Assembly: GCA_030668065.1 (NCBI GenBank)
Contig: DAOUUS010000061.1
Coordinates: forward strand, 1 to 8,082
DNA length: 8,082 nucleotides
DNA from: Candidatus Methanophagales archaeon
GTDB lineage: Archaea > Halobacteriota > Syntropharchaeia > Alkanophagales > Methanospirareceae
Direction: 5' to 3'
Shown here: piece after piece, positions 1-6,066 of the stretch
Numbering within the stretch: position 1 is the stretch's first letter
How the letters are laid out: the number at the start of each line of letters is the position of its first letter
Notes under the pieces: generated by a model
The model's database searches: none
What the model was told of the DNA's origin: nothing
The model's input: the letters and a program-made list of their open reading frames with translations, nothing else
Translations under genes and position numbers: made by a program

Positions 1-263
1 AAGAATCCGAAATCCGCACTCTCTAAACCCGAGCCGATAAAGATACCGTCCATAGTAGTAATCACAGCTTCGAGACGTCTGACATCGGTGTGAAGCTGAA
101 GCGGATCTAACGGGAAATAGCGGCATGCGCATCGCCGCGTATCCAGATCGCCAAAAGCGTCAGCAGCATACATTTCATAGCCCGCGCGGCAGCCCGAGCA
201 AACGATATGCCTGACGGAATAGCCTATTGCCAGTATCTTTTTTACCGTATCTGTGTGTGTCAT
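1..263 (-). CDS. ATP-grasp family protein (COG2232-like), N-terminal part
   Basis: This is the first 87 codons of a gene that runs off the left edge. After a short polar lead the protein has ILAIGYSVRHIV (residues 10-21), then RAGYEMYAADAFGDLD (26-41). This is the start of the pre-ATP-grasp Rossmann-like domain of archaeal COG2232 proteins, predicted ATP-dependent carboxylate-amine ligases. The catalytic ATP-grasp half lies outside the window, so no substrate can be proposed. The ATG at 263 is chosen because the next upstream in-frame ATG (293) is followed by TAA within four codons. An AGGTAA at 278-273, nine bases before the start, can serve as a ribosome site. Four cysteines lie at 22, 25, 45 and 47. 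The gene is divergent from the DUF92 gene across a 91-bp gap. Family assignment is from recognition of the motif, not a search. Confidence 0.7.
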   Translation of the reverse strand, partial: MTHTDTVKKILAIGYSVRHIVCSGCRAGYEMYAADAFGDLDTRRCACRYFPLDPLQLHTDVRRLEAVITTMDGIFIGSGLESADFGF

Positions 264-272
264 CCGGGTCAA

Positions 273-278
273 TTACCT
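273..278 (-). promoter_or_regulatory. Shine-Dalgarno for the ATP-grasp gene
   Basis: AGGTAA on the minus strand, nine bases before the ATG at 263, partly matches the archaeal anti-SD complement GGAGGTGA. It supports that start over the stop-blocked ATG at 293. Confidence 0.4.
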
Positions 279-321
279 TTTTTACCTGTGCATTGCTTCT
301 TAAGCGCGTGAAAAACAAAAA

Positions 322-330
322 GATTTAAAC
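322..330 (+). promoter_or_regulatory. TATA box of the DUF92 gene, possibly shared divergently
   Basis: A purine/A-rich stretch (311-321) runs into GATTTAAAC. A TATA box centred near 326 would place the transcript start close to 352, only a few bases before the ATG at 355. No Shine-Dalgarno precedes that ATG, so a leaderless mRNA is inferred. The TTTAAA core is palindromic and also lies about 60 bases before the divergent ATP-grasp start, so it could serve both directions. Confidence 0.45.
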
Positions 331-354
331 TCGCAAACCCAACTTAAAGTTGCC

Positions 355-1185
355 ATGTTCGTTGACAAGTATCCGTTGCTAACCAATCTTATAGTACTGA
401 TAGTAGCACTTTTACTCGTGTTTATTGCGTACGTAAGGCGGAAAATAAACACTGCCGCATTTTTCGGAACACTGATGCTCGGTGCAGGCATTGTGTTAAC
501 ACTCGGCCGGGAATATAGTTATGCCGGATTATTTGCACTAATAACCTTCTTCTTCTTCGGGAACTTAGTCACGAAATATAAATACGAAACGAAAGCTCTG
601 CTCGGCGTTGCCGAAGGTAACAAAGGCAGACGCGACTTAAAAAACGTGTTTGGGAACGGCTTGTCACCTCTGATATTCGCGATATTATATGCTAACTATC
701 ACAATACTATTTTCTTGCTCGGGTTCTCCGGTGCTGTTGCAACCGCATGTTCCGATACATTTTCAACGGAAATCGGTCAGGCACGAGGAAAACCGAGGCT
801 GATCACCACCCTGAAAAAGGTCCCGGTGGGCACAAACGGTGGCGTTAGTTTTAATGGTCTTGTAGCCGCAATGCTTGGTTCCGGCTTAGTCTCCATCGCT
901 TGTCTCACATTCAGGTTAGCCATAGAACCGCAGCTATTCCTTTTGATATGCACCTTAGCCGGGTTCATAGGTTGTATCGCCGACAGTATCTTCGGCGCAA
1001 CAGTTGAAGACCGGAAGCCACTGAACCTGAATAAACACCATGTGAATATCTTAGCCACGTTATTCGGCGGTGTTTTTGCGATTGCTCTGGGTTATGTGCT
1101 CATTAGTTACCTGCAGATTACACATATTGACCAGATTACCCAGATTTTAGCAAAATACGCACTTGATGTCTTTAATCGTATATGA
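355..1185 (+). CDS. DUF92/TMEM19 integral membrane protein (VTE6-like, possible polyprenyl-phosphate kinase)
   Basis: A 276-residue hydrophobic protein with about six or seven membrane segments (roughly 9-26, 34-50, 55-70, 104-124, 167-186, 193-213, 232-254). The DUF92 signature runs in order: RRDLKNVFGNG (92-102), ACSDTFSTEIG (131-141), PVGTNGGVSFNG (157-168) and a conserved Asp (210) in CIADSIFGATVEDR. These lie at or near membrane edges and are the likely active site. The length is full for the family. Known for the family: plant and cyanobacterial VTE6 is reported to phosphorylate phytyl-phosphate to the diphosphate. Inferred: the archaeal homologue may do the same for geranylgeranyl or related isoprenoid phosphates used for ether lipids, but this is untested. 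It has its own promoter and is convergent with the BPL-N gene. The family call is firm and the reaction tentative. Confidence 0.88.
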   Translation: MFVDKYPLLTNLIVLIVALLLVFIAYVRRKINTAAFFGTLMLGAGIVLTLGREYSYAGLFALITFFFFGNLVTKYKYETKALLGVAEGNKGRRDLKNVFGNGLSPLIFAILYANYHNTIFLLGFSGAVATACSDTFSTEIGQARGKPRLITTLKKVPVGTNGGVSFNGLVAAMLGSGLVSIACLTFRLAIEPQLFLLICTLAGFIGCIADSIFGATVEDRKPLNLNKHHVNILATLFGGVFAIALGYVLISYLQITHIDQITQILAKYALDVFNRI

Positions 1186-1210
1186 AGTCGATTATTTGTA
1201 CTTGTTTAGC

Positions 1211-1250
1211 AGACAAGATTACACAGAGTTTCACGAGAGAACACTAACAG
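1211..1250 (+). repeat. Degenerate 10-bp-period repeat (CAC-phased), copy A
   Basis: In the 115-bp gap between the convergent DUF92 and BPL-N genes, successive decamers ACACAGAGTT, TCACGAGAGA and ACACTAACAG keep CAC at positions 2-4. The preceding decamer AGACAAGATT is a weaker member. The same pattern occurs at 3254-3273 and, on the other strand, at 6990-7019. I see no hairpin or T-run that would make this a terminator. Confidence 0.4.
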
Positions 1251-1300
1251 GAATGTAAGTTTCACTGTTTCATTAGTTACTTTACTCTATTCACTATGCC

Positions 1301-2926
1301 TCATATTCTTGTTGCTGATGTTTTGGTTGGTGAGACCGTCTCTGCCGGTGCAAGAATAAACTCTCGGATCGTCCCCGTAATTTCAGTGTATTTTATACGA
1401 AAATCAGTGAGTATTAAACTAAACGTATTTTGCCTCGTACACGTTGAATATTCAAGCCCTCGTTCTGCTTCTTGTACCTTGTAGTTCATATTGGAAAGAC
1501 GGTAGTACATCAGGTCCAAAGGTTCAAGAAGTGCATTATATGAATGCGAATACGTGGGCCAACGTCCTATTAGTGAGTTCTTTAGATTGTTGTACTCATT
1601 TGTAACGTTCGATGTGACATTTTCAGGAACGTCATCACCCAATCCCCTAAGGATCTCCAGTTCACGCCAGTACAAGATAAGTTTATTGTAATCTGTGGCA
1701 AAATCAGGTAAACGTGAGTCAACTTCGGTTAGTTGGCTGCTGATCTCCAGTTCCGTAAGATAGCACAGGAGCTGATTTATACGTGATTGCGCATCGGGCG
1801 AGATGTATTTTGCTCTTTCTATCTCATCAAGCACTGCATATGTCTCGTTCAAATATCTCAAGTTCTCTTCGATAAGTGCTTGCATGCCGAAGTGTGCGGG
1901 GAACGGCGATGATTTCGCACGGCATATGTTCCATTTTGCTGTTTGCGTCCAGGCACGATTATAAATGCCAAAAGTGTTGATGTCCTCTGTGATGCTCTTG
2001 TAGCACTGATAATGCCGGATATAGTCTTGAACCTTGACTTTTAGCTCTTCCACCGTAGCAGGAGTACAAGTAGAATATGTGGGCTCAGAGACGGGTTTTT
2101 CTCGGGATAAATAAAAGATCATGTTTGCTAAGACAGTATAATATTGTGCGGGACCTCCGGGCGTGTCAGGATGTGGGTATGCGATAAGCACCTTGCCCTG
2201 TCCGTAATCCGATTCCACGATTGCTGGTGCGTCTATCAAGTATTTCGGGTCCAGTACTTTACCAAACGCAGCCTCGAAGTTGTGCCACTCTTCAGGCATG
2301 TATCTATTAACATCATAGGTGTTGATGTCGTAGTTATGGAATCCCGGAACAGGGTTTCCATAGGTGCCCAATACAGTAACCGAATCATTCTGAACTTTGA
2401 ACGCACTGCCATACCACGGTGGTAACGATACGTTCGGACTGTTTAGCCCGTACCAGATAGGGTGGCTATAATCCAATATTTTTATCTCAATCGGCCCGTT
2501 TATTTCCGCGGGTTGGTCGCTCATTGCACGACGTTCTACTGCTATCATGTTCAATCCTCCGCTTACGTTCATAACAAATGCAGCACCGCCACAAGACCCG
2601 AAATAACCGCCACCGTCATTTACGAATCTTCTTATATTGCTCTTACCTATCTCTGTCAGAAGGTCTGATTTATATTTGTGATACCCACCACCCACGGCAA
2701 GCACGTTGAACTGATCGAGTTCACCGTTTTCTATGTCATTCGCCGAAATAGTCATTATATCAAACCCCAATTCTTCTAAGCACAATTGCAACATTGCCGT
2801 CCATTTGGCACTACTATTGTAGAAGACACCGATCCGTGGCTTGATCACTTGTACCATTTGAAGAATTAAATGATCTTGATTCATGAGAGACCGTGACATT
2901 AAGCTCTTGTGTGCAGTATTCCACAT
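1301..2926 (-). CDS. BPL-N / class I glutamine-amidotransferase-like protein, C-terminal frame of a split gene
   Basis: 541 codons from the first ATG of this frame, but homology-like sequence starts only at VIKPRIGVFYN (about 27-37). Residues 1-26 are probably an out-of-frame artefact and the natural start lies upstream in another frame. Residues 28-275 form a flavodoxin-like class I amidotransferase fold of the biotin-protein-ligase N-terminal type. It has a beta strand RIGVFY, VLAVGGGY (75-82), a nucleophile elbow GGYFGSCGGAAF with Cys112, and GQGKVLIAYPHPD with His252 and Asp254, so a Cys-His-Asp triad is possible. Residues 285-530 are helix-rich with no domain I recognise. Seven N-X-S/T sequons fit a secreted, possibly glycosylated protein. 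It has no C-terminal membrane anchor. The substrate is unknown; amidase, peptidase-like or non-catalytic binding roles are all open. Confidence 0.7.
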   Translation of the reverse strand: MWNTAHKSLMSRSLMNQDHLILQMVQVIKPRIGVFYNSSAKWTAMLQLCLEELGFDIMTISANDIENGELDQFNVLAVGGGYHKYKSDLLTEIGKSNIRRFVNDGGGYFGSCGGAAFVMNVSGGLNMIAVERRAMSDQPAEINGPIEIKILDYSHPIWYGLNSPNVSLPPWYGSAFKVQNDSVTVLGTYGNPVPGFHNYDINTYDVNRYMPEEWHNFEAAFGKVLDPKYLIDAPAIVESDYGQGKVLIAYPHPDTPGGPAQYYTVLANMIFYLSREKPVSEPTYSTCTPATVEELKVKVQDYIRHYQCYKSITEDINTFGIYNRAWTQTAKWNICRAKSSPFPAHFGMQALIEENLRYLNETYAVLDEIERAKYISPDAQSRINQLLCYLTELEISSQLTEVDSRLPDFATDYNKLILYWRELEILRGLGDDVPENVTSNVTNEYNNLKNSLIGRWPTYSHSYNALLEPLDLMYYRLSNMNYKVQEAERGLEYSTCTRQNTFSLILTDFRIKYTEITGTIREFILAPAETVSPTKTSATRI

Positions 2927-3221
2927 ACGAACTAACCTTTTTTTGAGAAAGGGGCTGATTTTCTATTGGAACCACGAAGCTGCCGGCTGCATATTCCGGC
3001 GTGTTCTCTATTGTTCTAAAGATTGTCAAGTTCATATTAAGCAGATGATTTGCCAGCGTAATTCCAGTCCAGTCCTGGTCAAAGTTGTTACAGGGAATAA
3101 CATAATACCCAGATGTGCCGTACGATGCAAGCGAAGCAGTCTGAGGTCCTTCAAGCGCGATACATATAGGAGATATACCTAAAAGGCAGACTAATAGTAC
3201 CGCAGCAAATTCTTTTCCCAT
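2814..3221 (-). CDS. Exported N-terminal part of the BPL-N protein (upstream frame)
   Basis: 135 codons. Residues 1-23 are a Sec signal peptide (Lys3, then a hydrophobic core AAVLLVCLLGISPICIA, no lipobox). A small alpha/beta domain follows, containing GYYVIPCNNFDQDW (38-51) and AGSFVVPIENQPL (79-91). From memory, this resembles the segment that precedes the amidotransferase-like domain in some secreted M14-type proteins; that is inference. The frame stops at 2814, overlapping the downstream frame by 113 bp. About residue 124 (SSNGT) the adjacent frame reads on as QVIKPRIGVFYN, so one protein of about 639 residues is likely. Four sequons are present. The start is supported by the signal peptide and a TATA box 25-30 bp upstream, with no Shine-Dalgarno. 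The gene is divergent from the deaminase gene. Confidence 0.65.
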   Translation of the reverse strand: MGKEFAAVLLVCLLGISPICIALEGPQTASLASYGTSGYYVIPCNNFDQDWTGITLANHLLNMNLTIFRTIENTPEYAAGSFVVPIENQPLSQKKVSSYVEYCTQELNVTVSHESRSFNSSNGTSDQATDRCLLQ

Positions 3222-3244
3222 TGTAAATAAAGTATAACTTTCTT

Positions 3245-3253
3245 CTATTTAAG
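3245..3253 (-). promoter_or_regulatory. TATA box of the exported BPL-N gene
   Basis: CTTAAATAG on the minus strand, centred about 28 bases before the ATG at 3221, with no Shine-Dalgarno in between. This fits a leaderless archaeal promoter. The tandem decamer at 3254-3273 abuts it on the upstream side. Confidence 0.45.
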
Positions 3254-3273
3254 ACACGAATTAACACGAATTA
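3254..3273 (+). repeat. Perfect tandem decamer ACACGAATTA x2, copy B
   Basis: Two exact head-to-tail copies of ACACGAATTA in the divergent gap between the BPL-N and deaminase genes, directly upstream of the BPL-N TATA box. Exact one-helical-turn spacing would place both copies on one DNA face. This is the cleanest member of the CAC-phased repeat also seen at 1211-1250 and 6990-7019. It could be an operator or a remnant of a dispersed intergenic repeat. Confidence 0.7.
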
Positions 3274-3357
3274 AATTGATTTATTTGAGTTAAACAAAGT
3301 TGATTCATCACCGGTGTTAATCTATGCCAATAATTTACTTGGCTCAGTATTGAACAC

Positions 3358-3370
3358 TTTATTTTTTATG
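3358..3370 (+). promoter_or_regulatory. TATA-like box of the deaminase gene
   Basis: A T/A-rich TTTATTTTTTATG centred about 28 bases before the ATG at 3393. No Shine-Dalgarno lies between them, so a leaderless or near-leaderless transcript is inferred. Confidence 0.4.
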
Positions 3371-3392
3371 TCCTTACGCAAATAAGATAACC

Positions 3393-4658
3393 ATGTCAAT
3401 CCAGATAAAGAACGTGCTGCTGGAAGGAAAAGAGCAGAATATCTACATTACGGGCAATAAGATAGAATCAATTAGCTATACCGGTAGTAGAGAAAGACCG
3501 GAAACGGAATTTGTGATAGAAGGCAAAGGTATGGCGGCAATTCCAGGGCTCTTCAATGCCCACACACACGCGGCAATGACATTATTACGTGGCTATGCTG
3601 ACGACATGCCGCTTCAGGAATGGCTGGAGACGAAGATATGGCCGGTAGAGGCGAAACTGACGGAGAAGGATGTTTACTGGGGTACGAAACTTGCATGTCT
3701 GGAGATGATAAAATCCGGCACTACTTTCTTTAATGACATGTACTGGCACTGGGGCAGCAGTGTGAAGGCCGTTACCGAAACAGGAATAAGAGCAATGTTA
3801 TCCGCAGTATTTATTGATGGATTCGACACGGCAAAGTCAAAAGAGCAGATAAAACGGAATAAAGCTCTGTACGAAGCGAGTAAAAAAGTACCGCAAAGGA
3901 TTATTTTTGCGCTTGGACCGCATGCAATCTACACGGTTTCGGAAGAAAGCCTCTGCTGGACACGCGATTTCGCGGACAAGCACGACCTGCTGGTTCATAT
4001 TCACTTAGCGGAGACCACGGAAGAAGTAGATGGCTGCATAAACCGGTATGGTATGCGACCTGTGGAATTCCTCGATAGTATTGATTTTTTGAATTCGAGG
4101 ACGATTGCATGTCATTGTGTACACATGAACCGAAAAGAGCTGGTGTTGTTGAAGAAGCATGATGTGAAGATAGTGCATAATCCTGTGTCGAATATGAAAT
4201 TAGCCGCGGGTAGGCTGCCATACGAGGAGCTGAAACGATTGGGCTTGTACTCTAATATCGCACTGGGAACCGATGGCTGCGCTTCTAACAACAACCTCGA
4301 TATGTTTGAGGAGATGAAGATAGCGTCATTGCTGCATAAAGCGTTTTCCGGTGACCCGACAAGCATGCCGGCAAACGAAGCTTTTAAACTTGCAACAGTA
4401 AACGCAGCAAAGATGTTTCGGTTGAATTCGGGCGTAATCGCGACAGGAAAACTTGCGGACATTGTATTGCTGGACTTGAAGAAAGCGGAGCTTGTGCCGA
4501 ATCATAATTTGATCTCGAATATTGTTTATTCTGCGAATGGTAGCTGTGTTGATACCGTGATATGTGATGGCAAAATTTTAATGGCGGGTCGGAAGGTAGA
4601 GGGCGAAGAAGAGATTAAGGAGAAGGCGCAAGAGGTTGCTTATGGGATTGTGAAGTAA
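3393..4658 (+). CDS. dadD: 5'-deoxyadenosine / S-adenosylhomocysteine / methylthioadenosine deaminase (amidohydrolase)
   Basis: 421 residues, full length for the amidohydrolase-superfamily MTA/SAH deaminases. The N-terminal beta sandwich leads to PGLFNAHTHAAM with metal ligands His57 and His59. Next come IWPVEAKL (82-89) with Glu86 at the usual substrate-contact site, HIHLAETTEEV with metal ligand His204 and catalytic Glu207, AHCVHM-like CHCVHM (His244), NPVSNMKLAAGRLP (263-276) and ALGTDGCASNNNLDMFEEM with metal ligand Asp294. The C-terminal sandwich ends with GKLADIVLLDL and VDTVICDGKILM. Family knowledge: it hydrolyses the adenine amino group of SAH, MTA, adenosine or, in the characterised methanogen enzyme, 5'-deoxyadenosine from radical-SAM reactions, giving the inosine derivative and ammonia. 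It acts in the cytoplasm. Substrate preference cannot be read from sequence. The gene stands alone and is convergent with the cytochromes. The symbol mtaD is equally usable. Confidence 0.9.
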   Translation: MSIQIKNVLLEGKEQNIYITGNKIESISYTGSRERPETEFVIEGKGMAAIPGLFNAHTHAAMTLLRGYADDMPLQEWLETKIWPVEAKLTEKDVYWGTKLACLEMIKSGTTFFNDMYWHWGSSVKAVTETGIRAMLSAVFIDGFDTAKSKEQIKRNKALYEASKKVPQRIIFALGPHAIYTVSEESLCWTRDFADKHDLLVHIHLAETTEEVDGCINRYGMRPVEFLDSIDFLNSRTIACHCVHMNRKELVLLKKHDVKIVHNPVSNMKLAAGRLPYEELKRLGLYSNIALGTDGCASNNNLDMFEEMKIASLLHKAFSGDPTSMPANEAFKLATVNAAKMFRLNSGVIATGKLADIVLLDLKKAELVPNHNLISNIVYSANGSCVDTVICDGKILMAGRKVEGEEEIKEKAQEVAYGIVK

Positions 4659-4760
4659 CAGAAAATAACTTTGACATAGAAGATATTGAAGTATAAGAAC
4701 ACCGGCTAAGGCGTTATTCAAAAAGTTTTCACATGCTGCTCACAGCCAATGTGCTTTTGG

Positions 4761-4770
4761 AAACAAAAAA
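4761..4770 (-). terminator. T-rich terminator of the cytochrome operon
   Basis: On the minus strand TTTTTTGTTT begins ten bases after the stop codon of the nine-heme cytochrome. Archaeal intrinsic termination uses such T-runs without needing a hairpin. It lies in the 121-bp convergent gap next to the deaminase gene. Confidence 0.4.
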
Positions 4771-4779
4771 CTACCTGCT

Positions 4780-6066
4780 TCAATTATTAGTAGCATCCCC
4801 ACTGGGCTCTGATTCTATGTAAACATCTGCATTTCCTCCAGACGTCTGGTCCGACCCGTGGCATCTCTGACATTCTTCCGTACCATTGTCGCTACTGGGG
4901 TGCACCGCAGCCTCATGACAGCCCATACATATATCGCCCTGAAAAGTTCTTGCGTAATTTGAAGTGACATCATCCACAAAATCACCATAGCCGCTAGTAT
5001 CGCTATGCCCTTTTGCTGTATCCGCTCCTGAGGGGTAATCCGGATTATCAATCACTTTCTTCGTTTTTGTACGGCCATGACATGTTTGACACCACAAAGC
5101 TTCCGCACAGTGTACATTTGAGGAATTTGTATCGGTTGCAACGTTAGCCAAGTCGTAAGGGAGAGAAGGATTATCATCTGCATATTTATTTACATTATGG
5201 CATTCATAACAGTAGCTGTTGTTTACACTTTCAGCTCTATTTTCATAAGGAACGTAGTGGTACCTGTCGTGACGCCAGGGGTTACCAGTGTCCCAATGCC
5301 TGCCCGAACTACCCCTATGACTAATCTCAATCGGCGCATGGGTAAGATAATCGTCCGGGTCACCATTAGTCCCTGTTACAAGCGCTTCATATATGTTTTC
5401 ATGGCATTTAGTGCAGTCTATTTTGTCCAAACTGAGAAATACATGCTTGGCTCCCGATTTGCCCCAATTGGCAGTGTAATCTCTCCGTCCGCTGTAACCG
5501 AAACTTGTGCCAAAACTCCAACTCGATAAGTTGTAACTTATACCCTTGAAATACGAGTAATCGAGTTCGCATGAGTAGTTCGTGTGGCATACCAGACATG
5601 CTTCGTTCTCGCCCACACTCATGCTGGATTCGTTAGCCTTCGCAACTAACGCCTTGTGCGCGGAATATTCGCAGCCGTAGTTCTCATCGCAGAATGCACG
5701 CGCGGGCGTCGCATACTCACCAGCAACAGTAGCGCCGTCACTGTCGTGACAGTCTAAACAACGAGGCGTGTATGCCGCATGAGCCTCTTCGCCTGACGTC
5801 GCAAGACTCCCACCTTCTGCGAAAATGATACCCGTACCCTCAAAGCGATGGCAGTCCTCACAACTAAAGTTACCATGCAAATCGGAATTGTCCAACTCAG
5901 CCCGAATACGGCTGTGGCATGCCACGCAATCAATATCATTTGAAGGATTATCAATGTTTATGAACTTGTGCTGTTCCGGTAAAAGCGAGAACACATTCGT
6001 GCTTGTCAATAGAAGAACAAGAGATACAAGTCCTACCAGGATTATAGCAAAGGTTATTGGTCTCAT
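4780..6066 (-). CDS. Exported nine-heme c-type cytochrome
   Basis: 428 residues with an N-terminal signal or anchor (hydrophobic 5-21) and nine CXXCH heme sites. The heme cysteines and histidines are 47/51, 69/73, 103/107, 157/161, 218/222, 286/290, 326/330, 380/384 and 399/403. The mature part is hydrophilic, Ser/Asp/Asn-rich and histidine-rich, and has no second membrane segment. It would sit outside the cytoplasmic membrane and carry electrons, perhaps towards extracellular acceptors or a partner cell; the role is inferred from heme content only. Residues 31-161 match the upstream five-heme protein; residues 200-410 are additional and hold five hemes. An extra Cys126/Cys132 pair precedes SAHKALV (His137), which is not a CXXCH site but has a counterpart in the paralogue. 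Its ATG overlaps the upstream stop (ATGA) and has a strong Shine-Dalgarno. Confidence 0.93.
   Translation of the reverse strand: MRPITFAIILVGLVSLVLLLTSTNVFSLLPEQHKFINIDNPSNDIDCVACHSRIRAELDNSDLHGNFSCEDCHRFEGTGIIFAEGGSLATSGEEAHAAYTPRCLDCHDSDGATVAGEYATPARAFCDENYGCEYSAHKALVAKANESSMSVGENEACLVCHTNYSCELDYSYFKGISYNLSSWSFGTSFGYSGRRDYTANWGKSGAKHVFLSLDKIDCTKCHENIYEALVTGTNGDPDDYLTHAPIEISHRGSSGRHWDTGNPWRHDRYHYVPYENRAESVNNSYCYECHNVNKYADDNPSLPYDLANVATDTNSSNVHCAEALWCQTCHGRTKTKKVIDNPDYPSGADTAKGHSDTSGYGDFVDDVTSNYARTFQGDICMGCHEAAVHPSSDNGTEECQRCHGSDQTSGGNADVYIESEPSGDATNN

Larger units (their letters stand above)
1301..3221 (-). pseudogene. Composite exported BPL-N gene interrupted by one frameshift
   Basis: Taken together the two frames cover 1921 bases, one more than a multiple of three, which is what a single inserted base in an otherwise intact gene of about 639 codons gives. 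Signal peptide and N-terminal domain are in one frame; the amidotransferase-like and helical domains are in the other. Both frames are open together only from about 2972 to 2814, so the shift must lie there. Reading past one base near 2852 gives a smooth join (SSNG then QVIKP). An A7 run at 2938-2944 (minus strand) is another possible site but leaves less protein-like sequence after it. Assembly error, true mutation or programmed frameshifting cannot be separated here. No other lesion is visible, so the gene may be functional. Confidence 0.55.

Noticed and set aside
1111..1150. CAGATTAC direct repeats at the end of the DUF92 gene
   Set aside because: They encode a repeated Q-I-T pattern in the C-terminal tail and stop at the gene end; they do not share the CAC phase of the intergenic repeats.
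2872..2926. ATG at 2926 as the natural start of the BPL-N protein
   Set aside because: The residues before VIKPRIG do not look protein-like, there is no Shine-Dalgarno or signal peptide, and the overlapping upstream frame supplies a proper exported N-terminus.
3901..4462. Two minus-strand ORFs of 106 and 116 codons inside the deaminase gene
   Set aside because: Both are antisense shadows of conserved motif-bearing deaminase sequence, with no sensible domain content.
5197..5529. 110-codon plus-strand ORF inside the nine-heme cytochrome
   Set aside because: It is antisense to CXXCH-bearing sequence; its hydrophobic look comes from the complement of polar codons.
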